From a virus, in IMG/VR virus record IMGVR_UViG_3300010149_006292, positions 1 to 24,434 of that record: a stretch of 24,434 nucleotides of DNA; one strand, given 5' to 3'. The notes below the pieces were generated by a model. That model did not search any database and was not told where the DNA came from. It saw only the letters and a program-made list of their open reading frames with translations. The position numbers and the translations under genes were made by a program. Position 1 is the stretch's first letter. Each line of letters opens with the position of its first letter. Below are positions 1-9,085 of this stretch, piece by piece.

Positions 1-12
1 TTCCGGCTTCAT
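1..12 (-). CDS. Possible start of a further gene downstream of the tail fibre gene (partial)
   Basis: On the minus strand, ten bases after the stop codon of the J-like gene, an ATG at 12-10 opens a frame reading M-K-P-E to the window edge. The position fits the next gene of the same operon, but only four codons are visible and no clear Shine-Dalgarno sequence precedes it. No product can be named. Confidence 0.3.
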
Positions 13-21
13 ACTTTTATT

Positions 22-3000
22 TTACTCGTCTGTGGCTAAAACTCTAATATTGATTTTTAGTCCACCTAGTGCTGCAAGGTCACTTGCTGAAGCGAAAGGC
101 CCTACCTTCTCAATGTTTAGCGGTGCTCCCCATTGACTTATATCAATAGTAAACTGATCACTCTCTTTATTTACAAAAAATGAGGTGTTATCAGTGTGCC
201 AACCGTGGGAATGAATCACGTCATCTATATTAGTTTGAGTTGGGTCCATTACGTCGCATAATACATTATACTTGCCAATATCATAACTAACCCCATCAAA
301 AGGTACTACAATTTTAATCAGTCTCTGGTAAGCACTCCGATAGTCTCTAGATCTTTCGGAATTAATTCCATCTTCAGTCAGCATGCCCGTTTTGCAGGAA
401 GCTACGATATTTGATAAATCTAAAACTCCTTTAGAGAAAGATTTATTTACATTTACTACGTAATCCCTTTTGATAATCCCTATGTTTTCACCTTGATTTA
501 TGTCTTCTGTAAGAATTTTAAGAGGAGTGAAATCTCGATAACTTGGCCCCCCATAATATCGACAAAGAATCTCTGCTTGGTCGAAAGTAGCTCCAATAAC
601 TATTTCTCCCCAGCCGCGAAAAGCCAAAGCCGCATCATGAGAACTTAATATACTGCTTTCAGATAAAAATATAGCTGTCCCCGGCTGTTCCAAGAAAGGC
701 TCCTTAATAACTCCGTCAATTTCTTCCTGCTGCGTCCTCTCTAAGCCTTCGGCGGTATATTTAGTTTTTAAATTAGTTACTCTAGTAGAGAAATTAAGAT
801 CTGTATCTGTTAATATTTTAGGAAGACGGTAAGGTTTACTTGAGTCAGGATCAATACTCGAACTCTGTACATAAAGAGGAGTATCATCATCGTCATCAAA
901 AGCTCTCTTAAGAGATAGATTGTCAAAGAAAGCCATTGCAACCCTAATGTTTTGGACTTCGTCTCGTCCAACTTTAGGGAATGGAATTTGTACGGCATCA
1001 AGGTCTACATCATTTCCAAAGAGATAATAGCCTCGGTGAACTAATCCGTCATAATCAGCTTTTATGTCTTGTACCAATCCTTCGAAAGCGGTTCCTTGAG
1101 CAGAGACAGTAGAAGACCTTAGGTTATCTATATTCGCTTCAGTGTCAGCTGTGAAAACTTCACCTACTCTATTTTGAATTTCAACCCTAAACTCAGGAGC
1201 TTGATTTAAAGCTACTTGAGTGTCGCCCTCGAAATCCTGCCTATTGTCTCCCGTAGTATAATAATAAACTAACCCAACAGTGTTATTGAAATAATTATCA
1301 AATGCTTCTTCATCTATAGTCGTATTTCCATTAGCTTTTTCTACTTGGTTAATAGAGAAATATAAATAGCCATTAGGTTGAATACTTGCCTGCGCTTTAT
1401 AAGGATAATCATTTTGAGCAGCACGTCTATCACTTAAATAATTAATTTTAAAAGGAAATTTAGGATTGTCCTTCTCATGTTGCTGGGCAAAAAATAAACC
1501 GCTAGGAGAATCAATAGAAATAGACATTATATCATAGTTAACATCTACTTTTTCCTCAGTAAAGACTTCTTTAGCTCCGTTACCCACACCAATATTACCA
1601 ATAGTATTAGCGTAAAGAGGATTGTTGCAACTAGTCACTCCATCTGCTCCTTGCGCTTCGACGACTATATCAAAATTACGTAGAGGAAATTTAGGGTAAT
1701 CTCTTATAACGAATCCGCTGGGATCGACTTTGTAAAAAGTCTCATTACTATTAGGGCCTGCGTTTGTGTACCTAGAGTAGCCTCGAGTGTTCTCGTTATT
1801 ACCCGTGTAAGTTAATTCTGTTGTAGGTTGGAGATCATTAATTATGTCAGGAGTATTATACAAATAATCAAAAACAAAACTAGGAGAGGCGGTAGGAGAG
1901 CTATACCCCGTGAATTCATAATAGATAGTATCGCTAGGTATATTTATAGCCGCACCAGATTGTTGATACTCTCTTATAGTAATTCTATAGTTTAAAAGGT
2001 CATTAAGATAATGCATCTCATAAGCATCAGGATTTCCTAAAGTTATTTTCCCTTCATCTTGGGTAATTTGGGGGTCATCATTATATATTCCTTCAGGGTC
2101 GCTTACGTTCCATATGAAAGTTGGCTCTTCAGAATCTGTACTTATAATGCCGCTATTAGCTGGGTTTGCATTTCCTATAAGACCTTCCGTTCTTAGAGAG
2201 GTAATTTTCTTGGTCCCGACCGGATTAACTACATAATTATCAATTTCCTCTAAATCAGGGACATCAAACTTATTAAATAATCCGTGCCCAACAGTTCCCG
2301 CATCAGTTATAGGGTAAATAACAATGTAATGAGCCACTTTTTCACTGATTAAAGCTTCTAATTTTATACGGGATAAGTCGTCAGAAAAGTATTTTTTATC
2401 ATCATCCGATATTACAGCTACTTCATTAGCTGCAATTTTGTAATAATCTTCAGCATCAACGATGTAAGTAACGCTATCCGCTGGATTAGAAATTGGATTC
2501 GCAGTGTTCCAGTTTTTTGTTATGAGGGGATCGCCTGAAGTTATAATACTTATAGAATAATTTAAAGAAAGTTGATTGTCTTTAATACTCTGTGCTGGAG
2601 TAGTTACGGTTTTAGTCGATGCATCCCCTAGATAAAGAGTAGATTTAAATCTTGCTGTAGAAAAATCTATCAACATGCTCAAAACATTTCTATTTTCGGA
2701 AGAAGACGTTCCGTCATACTGAAAAGGATGATCCGCGGTTACGGTTAGAAGATTTTTATTGGTGTATTCTCCTTGGTCGCCACCGGCAGAAGGCACATAA
2801 TCTTGTTCAGGGTAAGCTTCAGTCCAGCCATCTATGTCTAGATTATTAAAACCTACTATATCTCGGACAGGGAAAAACCCCGAAGCACTGTCTACGTCTG
2901 ACAGTGAAGTGTTTACGCTGTCTACTTTGTCATATTTGCCCGTCGAGTACAAAAGCGCAGCAATAGAATTAGATCCGTTTGCTTCTTCTTTAGCGTTGAC

Positions 3001-5625
3001 AACTTTATAATTTAAATAATTTCCATCTATATAATCGGGATCATCTTTATCAGCCGGCTCAACGCTCCATATTAAATTTTCTCCCGAAAAACAACCTCCA
3101 GAATAAGCGACAGAAATAGAGTCCTCCCCAGCTACATAAGGACTTACATTATTATTAGTATAGCCCGTAATGACATAATTTTTAAAATCAAGTTGGTTTC
3201 CGGTTTGGTTACTATAATTGCTGTCCAATACTCCTACAGTTCCGTCAGTTTTAATGCCCAACCCGCTATTAAAAAAGATTTGAGTACAGACAGGGGCTCC
3301 GGTGATGATGGTGTCAGATCTGTACGCTCCATCGGTACCGGAAAGTGAGTTGGTATCAGAACCATTAAAGTAAAGTTTTTGTATATGGCTTCTTCTCACG
3401 CCGTCTTGTTCTTGACTTGAGTTAGAACTGCTAGATGCGTAATCATAAGTGGGAGTTAAAAGTGAAAGCTCGTATATTTTATCTGCTGAAAAATTTAAAG
3501 ATTGATCTAAGACTATACTGTTAACGTTATTGCTTCCCTCAAAGTCATAAGCTAAAGCTCTACTTTTGTTGATAGTTAAAGGGCGAACTATATTAGTTCT
3601 TCCGCTGTATTTTAAAGGGCTAATGTTATTATCGTAAATCTGTATGACGTCTCCCGGGCGCAAATAACTGGCCTCTAACCCAGCTGTAAATGAAACTGTC
3701 TCTGTCTCTTCAGCTTCACTAGCTAATATCCACTTGGCGAATCGCCTTGCTTGCCCTCTACTTGTGCAACCTAAAGCTGTTGTTTGTATTTCTCTTATAC
3801 CGTATCTTCTAACAGCTTCCTCATTTTCTACGTATTCAATAGCTGGTTGAAAAGAATTTTTCTTATCGTTATAACGAACTATAGCTACAGTATGTCTGGC
3901 TTTTTTTGACGAACTAGAATAAGTGAAATTGCCATCAACGACATTAGAGTTGTTGAATTGATAAACTGGTAATTTATATTTATCTTGAGCGGAAAAAATA
4001 CTACCATTAGCATAATAAGCTAAACCCCTAAATACTGAAGCTAAATCATTGACGACTTTAAAAGCTTCTTCCCGGGATGTAATAATATAGTTAATAGTGA
4101 ACCTAGGTTCAAATCCACCATAAGTGTCATCAACTAACTCGTCGCAATATTGAGCTATTTCATATAAAGCCCACTTATCAATATTTGAAGAATTTATATA
4201 TTCACCGAGGCCATAACGCGGGTTAGTTAGCAAGTCATAAAAACACCAAGCTGGATTATCAGTCCATTGTTCTACGTACTCTCCATTCTCATTTTTTTTG
4301 AATTCCCCATCCCATACAGAGTCTTTAGGGTCGACAGTGGAGCGCACCCATGTGGTTATTTTGTAATTAGAAGCGCCCGCATTTTCTTCTGTAAGAGTAC
4401 AGTTTTCTTTAAGAGCTCCAGCCCCGTCACTTTTGCCATAGCTTTTTAAAATAGGATTATAGTTATTAGGCACTTTAACTTTCATGAGTTTAGTGTCATA
4501 GGCTCGATGAGGCATTCTTTGAAAATTCCGAGCATCAAAGAGGCTATAAACCATAGAAGAATAAGGATAGATCAGTTTAGTTCCGTATACCTCTACAAGA
4601 GAGTCTACAAAAGTCTGATTTCTTAAAAATGAAGTCAAGGATTCCGGAGTTGTCCTAACTATTCTTATCCTCCAACCCTCAAATCCCTCTTTATCCATAA
4701 ACCCTGCTTGTGACACATCAATAGGCGTGGTTCGAATATAAGGTTCGTCTATTTTACCAGTTATTGTTTCTTTTTTAGCGAGAGTCCATTTATAAGAAGA
4801 AAGTGTGCTTTTGTTAAGGTTAGTCTGAGTTTCATTAGAGAACTTAGTGTCAAACATAGGTTGATAATAAATACTGTACTCCACAGTTCTTGCTTTTGTA
4901 TCTCCGTATCCAGTGGAGGCTTTTGCGCAAGCCCGGAGGTATTTTGATTTTTTATAGGTCTTCGGCCCCGCCATAATATTTTCAAGAAGGGCTGCAACTT
5001 TTATATTAACTTGAATAGAGGAGCACTCCTTGTTCAGGATAGTGTACGTTTTAGCATATTTATCTATATCGCCTTTTAATACGGCGTGTTTTGTAGAGGT
5101 TGGGCTAGCGTCTCCTCCTTTTACTTCTGGTCCGTAAAGTCTCTCTCCCACCGCTCTAGTTATTGAAAGGTCGAGTTGTTCATTGGAATCAAGATCTCCG
5201 TATCCGGGTAAATCGGCTCCAAGTTTAGGGACGTCCCCTAGAGGATTTCCTTTAACATAATTAATGTTAATAGAAGGAAAATTATAATATCCATCTTTAT
5301 CAACTAAAGGAACTTCGTTCCAATAGACGGACCTTAAAAACCCTAATTCCTCACTCATGACCGTGTCTGATGCGTTGGTTCCTGTGGCCGTATATACATC
5401 AAAATTAACCTGTTTCCATCCTGTTGCATTAGATGGATCATATTTATAAGTATATTTACCGCTGGCTAGCCCCTCTATAGTTCCTTCTGAAATAAGGTCT
5501 ACTACCTCTGAATAAGAACGAGATACAACATACTGAGGGCCTTTGTTAGCTACATCTTCTGAGCCAACATATTTTCTTACCGCTGCTATATCTACTATTT
5601 GCGGTCTTCCTTTTTTTTCTCCCAT
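22..5625 (-). CDS. J: Lambda J-like tail tip / central fibre host-specificity protein
   Basis: This 1867-aa protein is the likely central tail fibre that closes the tail tip and contacts the host receptor. Residues about 1-670 follow lambda gpJ closely. They contain the DLISEGTIEG segment (about 43-52), PNNYNP (386-391), a VWDG...NPAWC block (438-461), DKWALYEIAQYCD (483-495), GCTSRGQA (619-626) and a PGDVIQI strand (657-663). The remaining ~1200 residues are not recognisable to me and would carry the host-specific part. Lambda gpJ is 1132 aa, so this one is much longer, mostly by its C-terminal extension. It is last in the M-L-K-I-J order, as in lambda. The ATG at 5625 is chosen because AAGGATTAAGGAAAA directly precedes it; a duplicated copy of this start lies just upstream. 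The J assignment is strong; the receptor is unknown. Confidence 0.95.
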   Translation of the reverse strand: MGEKKGRPQIVDIAAVRKYVGSEDVANKGPQYVVSRSYSEVVDLISEGTIEGLASGKYTYKYDPSNATGWKQVNFDVYTATGTNASDTVMSEELGFLRSVYWNEVPLVDKDGYYNFPSININYVKGNPLGDVPKLGADLPGYGDLDSNEQLDLSITRAVGERLYGPEVKGGDASPTSTKHAVLKGDIDKYAKTYTILNKECSSIQVNIKVAALLENIMAGPKTYKKSKYLRACAKASTGYGDTKARTVEYSIYYQPMFDTKFSNETQTNLNKSTLSSYKWTLAKKETITGKIDEPYIRTTPIDVSQAGFMDKEGFEGWRIRIVRTTPESLTSFLRNQTFVDSLVEVYGTKLIYPYSSMVYSLFDARNFQRMPHRAYDTKLMKVKVPNNYNPILKSYGKSDGAGALKENCTLTEENAGASNYKITTWVRSTVDPKDSVWDGEFKKNENGEYVEQWTDNPAWCFYDLLTNPRYGLGEYINSSNIDKWALYEIAQYCDELVDDTYGGFEPRFTINYIITSREEAFKVVNDLASVFRGLAYYANGSIFSAQDKYKLPVYQFNNSNVVDGNFTYSSSSKKARHTVAIVRYNDKKNSFQPAIEYVENEEAVRRYGIREIQTTALGCTSRGQARRFAKWILASEAEETETVSFTAGLEASYLRPGDVIQIYDNNISPLKYSGRTNIVRPLTINKSRALAYDFEGSNNVNSIVLDQSLNFSADKIYELSLLTPTYDYASSSSNSSQEQDGVRRSHIQKLYFNGSDTNSLSGTDGAYRSDTIITGAPVCTQIFFNSGLGIKTDGTVGVLDSNYSNQTGNQLDFKNYVITGYTNNNVSPYVAGEDSISVAYSGGCFSGENLIWSVEPADKDDPDYIDGNYLNYKVVNAKEEANGSNSIAALLYSTGKYDKVDSVNTSLSDVDSASGFFPVRDIVGFNNLDIDGWTEAYPEQDYVPSAGGDQGEYTNKNLLTVTADHPFQYDGTSSSENRNVLSMLIDFSTARFKSTLYLGDASTKTVTTPAQSIKDNQLSLNYSISIITSGDPLITKNWNTANPISNPADSVTYIVDAEDYYKIAANEVAVISDDDKKYFSDDLSRIKLEALISEKVAHYIVIYPITDAGTVGHGLFNKFDVPDLEEIDNYVVNPVGTKKITSLRTEGLIGNANPANSGIISTDSEEPTFIWNVSDPEGIYNDDPQITQDEGKITLGNPDAYEMHYLNDLLNYRITIREYQQSGAAINIPSDTIYYEFTGYSSPTASPSFVFDYLYNTPDIINDLQPTTELTYTGNNENTRGYSRYTNAGPNSNETFYKVDPSGFVIRDYPKFPLRNFDIVVEAQGADGVTSCNNPLYANTIGNIGVGNGAKEVFTEEKVDVNYDIMSISIDSPSGLFFAQQHEKDNPKFPFKINYLSDRRAAQNDYPYKAQASIQPNGYLYFSINQVEKANGNTTIDEEAFDNYFNNTVGLVYYYTTGDNRQDFEGDTQVALNQAPEFRVEIQNRVGEVFTADTEANIDNLRSSTVSAQGTAFEGLVQDIKADYDGLVHRGYYLFGNDVDLDAVQIPFPKVGRDEVQNIRVAMAFFDNLSLKRAFDDDDDTPLYVQSSSIDPDSSKPYRLPKILTDTDLNFSTRVTNLKTKYTAEGLERTQQEEIDGVIKEPFLEQPGTAIFLSESSILSSHDAALAFRGWGEIVIGATFDQAEILCRYYGGPSYRDFTPLKILTEDINQGENIGIIKRDYVVNVNKSFSKGVLDLSNIVASCKTGMLTEDGINSERSRDYRSAYQRLIKIVVPFDGVSYDIGKYNVLCDVMDPTQTNIDDVIHSHGWHTDNTSFFVNKESDQFTIDISQWGAPLNIEKVGPFASASDLAALGGLKINIRVLATDE

Positions 5626-5650
5626 TTTTCCTTAATCCTTTATTTATTAT
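5623..5650 (-). promoter_or_regulatory. Start-region repeat, copy 1 (upstream of the J-like gene)
   Basis: These 28 bases, including the ATG of the J-like gene, are identical to 9058-9085 in front of the M-like gene. On the minus strand they read as an AT-rich ATAATAAATA block, then AAAGGATTAAGGAAAAATG. The AAGGA is a plausible ribosome binding site. The AATAAATA core differs by one base from the T4-type late promoter TATAAATA, but promoter function is only a guess. Confidence 0.6.
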
Positions 5651-5666
5651 GTTTTTTCTTACCCAT
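5640..5666 (-). CDS. Eight-codon leader ORF (MGKKKHNK) before the J-like gene
   Basis: An ATG at 5666 opens M-G-K-K-K-H-N-K-stop and is preceded by its own AAGGATTAA site at 5672-5680. The arrangement closely resembles the true J start 41 bases further on (AAGGATTAA, spacer, ATGGG, A-rich codons), so it looks like an imperfect tandem duplication of the J start region. It could be a leader peptide that tunes J translation or simply a relic of duplication. Translation is not shown. Confidence 0.35.
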   Translation of the reverse strand: MGKKKHNK

Positions 5667-5678
5667 TTTATTTAATCC

Positions 5679-6431
5679 TTAGCCATTCCAGCTAGATGTG
5701 TCTATTTGATTAGGTATATTATATTTTAACCCGTACTTAGTTTCTCCCCATTTAGAGCTTGGTTTTTTAATTTCGGCGTCAATATCTACAACATCAGCAG
5801 AGCTTTGGATAACGTGACTTCCGACTAAAAGCCTTCCATACCCTACAAACACAGGGCCGCCTTCTCTAACTGTGTTTTCAGGACCATTAAAAAGATAAGA
5901 CTTAGCTCCCCCTCCTTCAATTTCTCTAAAGTCTCCAAACTTAGGCATTTCTGTTAAAAGGTTTGTCACCCCGGCTGCAATTAATCCTATACCTCCAAGT
6001 ATCAAGGCGCTTTGAGCCATAGCGCCTCCACCTAAAGCGCCTAGCAAACCTCCGGCCCCGAATGCTCCTAACCCGCTAGCCACTAAAAAAACTCCTGCTA
6101 TAATAGTAATCCAGTCTCCTGCGCCTTCAATAACCGGTACTATATCTATAGTTTTAATACCTTGTTTTTTCATAACCAGTTCTGAAGACATTAGCCCTTC
6201 CTCACTATTTATATCTTTACCTTCTTCAATTGCAAAATCTTGGTCATTTATTAAAACTCTGTATTTAATATTTTGTTTGTCGTTTTCCAATAACTGCCGG
6301 AAAAAATTTTTTGTGTTACACTCGATTCCTCTTACGGCATCTCCAACGCTATCTACAGACAAATTCCATTCTGAGCGTCCTAACTGCTCAGCCAAAACTC
6401 CATGAATTGTAATTTTAGTTAAATTTTTCAT
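5679..6431 (-). CDS. I: Lambda I-like tail assembly protein
   Basis: This 250-aa protein sits between the K-like and J-like genes, exactly where lambda tail assembly protein I lies. Its first ~95 residues look like the ubiquitin-like TAPI domain (TKITIHGVLAEQLG start). They are followed by a glycine- and alanine-rich hydrophobic stretch (about 105-160) typical of gpI, and a C-terminal part with GPVFVGYGRLLVGS (about 192-205). In lambda, gpI acts with gpJ and gpK in tail-tip initiation. The start at 6431 overlaps the end of the K-like gene by 17 bases, implying translational coupling. The hydrophobic centre could be mistaken for a transmembrane protein, but the gene order argues for gpI. Confidence 0.88.
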   Translation of the reverse strand: MKNLTKITIHGVLAEQLGRSEWNLSVDSVGDAVRGIECNTKNFFRQLLENDKQNIKYRVLINDQDFAIEEGKDINSEEGLMSSELVMKKQGIKTIDIVPVIEGAGDWITIIAGVFLVASGLGAFGAGGLLGALGGGAMAQSALILGGIGLIAAGVTNLLTEMPKFGDFREIEGGGAKSYLFNGPENTVREGGPVFVGYGRLLVGSHVIQSSADVVDIDAEIKKPSSKWGETKYGLKYNIPNQIDTSSWNG

Positions 6432-7155
6432 ATCGAAATATAGAATGAATTCTTTTTTTGTAAGTTCTATTTAAAGGCTCAATACACGGATATTTTCCTC
6501 TTGGATGATGCGTGAAGGTGTTATCTCCTAAGTAAACCCCCACATGGATAGGGCCTTTCCCTTCCACTAATTCAAAAGATAAAATGTCATGTTTTTTTAG
6601 TTCGTTTGTATTCACTTGATGGAAAAGATGTTTGTTTTTACTTGTATTTAACTTAAAAATTTTCTCTATTAAATTCGGATTTTGGGTATGCCAATCCGGG
6701 TTAGTCCTGCTATTTTGCTCGTCTAACAAATTTATATCTAATTTTTGGTAATATTCTTTCACTAAAGAATAGCAATCTGCGGTCTGCGTTTTAAAAGGTT
6801 TGTTATAAATAAAAGTTTTATTCTTTTTATAATCAAAGAAAGAAAAAGAATCAGAAGGTATGTTATAAAGAACATAATCGAGTTGATGGGATTGGCTGTT
6901 TAAAATATCATAATTAGAAAATGTTTTATTTTCATTGGGGTGAGAATGATAAATAGCTTTTATTTTACCCTTGCGTGAGGCGTGTAAATAATCAACCGGG
7001 CTTAAAGAGAAAGTTTTTTTAGGAGTGTCCGAAACATTTCTACATTCAAATACAAGAGATTGAGGTTGTTGAGAGACTACAACTCCGCAACATTCTCTAG
7101 GATTTTCTGCTAGAGCGTGGTGTTTTATTTTTTGTTTTATATTTTCTTCAATCAT
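6415..7155 (-). CDS. K: Lambda K-like tail tip peptidase (JAMM + NlpC/P60)
   Basis: This 246-aa two-domain protein matches the phage gpK architecture. The N-terminal MPN/JAMM metalloprotease-like domain shows E21 in PRECCG and the full zinc motif H70-S-H72-P...S80-N-Y-D83. The C-terminal NlpC/P60 cysteine peptidase-like domain shows C128 in ADCYSLV and H204 in IHVGVYLG, with H216/H217 a possible third residue. In this family the second domain is thought to cut peptidoglycan peptides during tail assembly or DNA entry. Both active sites look intact. The ATG overlaps the stop of the L-like gene by one base (TAATG), so the genes are probably coupled. Confidence 0.93.
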   Translation of the reverse strand: MIEENIKQKIKHHALAENPRECCGVVVSQQPQSLVFECRNVSDTPKKTFSLSPVDYLHASRKGKIKAIYHSHPNENKTFSNYDILNSQSHQLDYVLYNIPSDSFSFFDYKKNKTFIYNKPFKTQTADCYSLVKEYYQKLDINLLDEQNSRTNPDWHTQNPNLIEKIFKLNTSKNKHLFHQVNTNELKKHDILSFELVEGKGPIHVGVYLGDNTFTHHPRGKYPCIEPLNRTYKKRIHSIFRYEKFN

Positions 7156-8477
7156 TAACTTAACCTAGACATTTTTTTAGCGGCGGGGAATCCTCCATAA
7201 GGTAGCTTGCCTTTTCGTAGGGGCTGATCTTCTCCTTCAATAAATGTTTGTGCCCCTTTACTTTTTGGTAATCCAGATCCCCATCTCATTCTACATCCCG
7301 TTAAAGATTTAGAGCATTCATCCGCAACCGAGTAAGTAGAGTTAGGGGGAGAGATAGCAGAATCAGGGCCGGTTTGGCCGTTGGCTAGCCGACACACAAA
7401 ATAATATTTAATATCATCTTTTATAATATAAACAAAGTCTCCTTTATTATAGCCGTCGCTAGGGAAGGCAGGTTCACCATTCACCTTCCCAAATTCTCCT
7501 TTATCTGCCTTTAAGGCCGTTCCAATAACCTTATCGATCTCTTCATCGGAATCCGTAGCGATAGGCGCAGCTCTCTTCAGCATCCCGCATGCTGTACCAG
7601 CGGCAACAAAAGTTTTTTTGGCCGGGATCAAGTCCGGTCCTAAACCTTCAGCTTTTAAAGTTTTTACTTGTGCCTTTTGTAAGAGAGGGGGGACATTAGT
7701 CGGGTAGTTCAGCTCGTTGTTTGAGGGGTCATCTTTAAATTCGTCCTCATACGGTGCCTGATACCAACATCCTATTCCTCGGTATTGCCAAACGCATTTA
7801 TCAGCCAATATAACACGTTTAGGTAACTTCGTTCCTTCTAAATCAAGAACAGAGGAAAGTTGATAACTAAGCATTGTTTTATTTTCTGATTGTTTCCTTT
7901 CGATAAAATAAACATCACTAGGGAGATAAGCAAAAGGATCAGGCTCATACCCATCTGGCAGCATATTGCTGTTGCGACCAATTTTTGCTTCAGCATTACG
8001 TCCAAAATTTACCGAGTCTAAGTATTTGGCGAAGGTTCTTTTTCTAGTTACCTTAGCTCCAATAAGGTCTCCTATTTTTCTAATTTCATATTTTAAAAGA
8101 GCTAATTGATCGTTCCCTGTTTCAGACTGGCTACTAATAGAAAGAGTAGGTTGAGGCAAAGTCCCTCTACTGCTTGATTCAAAACCCTCTGCTTGGATCG
8201 GGGCGGGAACATAGGTTTTACCTTGCCATACGACATAAGAATTAAATACTTTAATATTGTTATGAAACCTTAAGATTCCGTCGCTGACAGTATTTTCATC
8301 TAAACCTAAATGTTTGGCATCGCTTTGAATATTTATATCTTTGTCTCTCATTAAGTCTGATACATCAATCTCAAACAAGGTGACCATAGATGAGGGTTCA
8401 AGGTTAGATAGCTCAAAATTTAAAGATTTTATAGAGCTTTGTAATTGAGCAGGGGTAGGATTGTCAAAATCGGGCAT
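7155..8477 (-). CDS. L: Lambda L-like minor tail protein with Fe-S cysteines and a large insertion
   Basis: This 440-aa tail-tip protein belongs to the lambda gpL family, whose members hold a [4Fe-4S] cluster in the C-terminal domain. The four cysteine ligands are recognisable: C228 and C237 in CVWQYRGIGC, and C388 and C395 in CSKSLTGC. The spacings of nine and seven are the same as in lambda. Lambda gpL is about 232 aa; most of the extra length here is an insertion of ~150 residues between the two cysteine pairs. The end of the insertion (about 342-372) has a YNKGD...YYFVCRLANGQTGP pattern resembling CBM5/12-type carbohydrate-binding folds. It lies between the M-like and K-like genes, as expected. 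Confidence 0.92.
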   Translation of the reverse strand: MPDFDNPTPAQLQSSIKSLNFELSNLEPSSMVTLFEIDVSDLMRDKDINIQSDAKHLGLDENTVSDGILRFHNNIKVFNSYVVWQGKTYVPAPIQAEGFESSSRGTLPQPTLSISSQSETGNDQLALLKYEIRKIGDLIGAKVTRKRTFAKYLDSVNFGRNAEAKIGRNSNMLPDGYEPDPFAYLPSDVYFIERKQSENKTMLSYQLSSVLDLEGTKLPKRVILADKCVWQYRGIGCWYQAPYEDEFKDDPSNNELNYPTNVPPLLQKAQVKTLKAEGLGPDLIPAKKTFVAAGTACGMLKRAAPIATDSDEEIDKVIGTALKADKGEFGKVNGEPAFPSDGYNKGDFVYIIKDDIKYYFVCRLANGQTGPDSAISPPNSTYSVADECSKSLTGCRMRWGSGLPKSKGAQTFIEGEDQPLRKGKLPYGGFPAAKKMSRLS

Positions 8478-8478
8478 T

Positions 8479-9060
8479 TTAGTTATTAGTCTCTACGAAA
8501 GTAGCTTTAATTGTATAATTGTCATGAAATGCAAAACTGGTATTAAACGTTGGGCAATAAAACCTTTTAACGTAATTTGCAGTGTCTAGATAAATTTCTG
8601 GAAGATATTGGACAGCAAAACTGCCCGAACCTTTTCTTGCGCGAAGAAAATGAGCTATTGCTCGAGCTTCAAGCTCAGTCCTCATGTCAAAAGACAGGTC
8701 TAGTCTAATTAAATTGTTATAAATTCCATCTGGAATCCTTTGTTCGTATCCATTGCCTAATACAATAGAGTTTACTTTAGGTTGCTGATTAACGGACAAA
8801 TTGTAAGAAGGGGTCCAAATAAACTGAGGAAGAGTTTTATTCCGTGGCCCCGGAGTAACGCTTGCGGTGGTGTACCCTCCCCAATAACTAGTTGTAGTGA
8901 TGGTTGTAGAAGCTGGGACAGCTTGCCTCGCGTAATAATATTTAATGTTTTTAGGGGCTCCAGTACCTGCTTGAATGGGATCTTGCGTAAAAACTATAGC
9001 ATTTTTAGCATATGTATTGCTGCTATTGTGCTCTGGTACGTTATATATACTATCTGCCAT
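8479..9060 (-). CDS. M: Lambda M-like minor tail protein with an added N-terminal module
   Basis: In this 193-aa protein, residues about 75-193 fit the phage minor tail protein M family (PSYNLSVNQQPKVNSIVLGNG start, RTELEARAIAHFLRARKG middle). These proteins form a ring of the tail tip next to the tube. The first ~65 residues are extra and resemble a CBM5/12-like module (SNTYAKNAIVF, IKYYYARQAVPA, SYW). The gene is first in the minus-strand tail operon. It starts next to the divergent control region, with the same AAGGATTAAGGAAAA leader as the J-like gene. Its stop is one base before the L-like ATG. The M assignment is good; the carbohydrate-binding reading is tentative. Confidence 0.85.
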   Translation of the reverse strand: MADSIYNVPEHNSSNTYAKNAIVFTQDPIQAGTGAPKNIKYYYARQAVPASTTITTTSYWGGYTTASVTPGPRNKTLPQFIWTPSYNLSVNQQPKVNSIVLGNGYEQRIPDGIYNNLIRLDLSFDMRTELEARAIAHFLRARKGSGSFAVQYLPEIYLDTANYVKRFYCPTFNTSFAFHDNYTIKATFVETNN

Positions 9061-9085
9061 TTTTCCTTAATCCTTTATTTATTAT
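9058..9085 (-). promoter_or_regulatory. Start-region repeat, copy 2 (upstream of the M-like gene)
   Basis: This is the second exact copy of the 28-base block at 5623-5650, again ending in the start codon. It gives the first (M) and last (J) genes of the minus-strand tail operon the same ribosome binding site and AT-rich upstream sequence. A shared promoter or shared translational enhancer is plausible. Confidence 0.6.
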
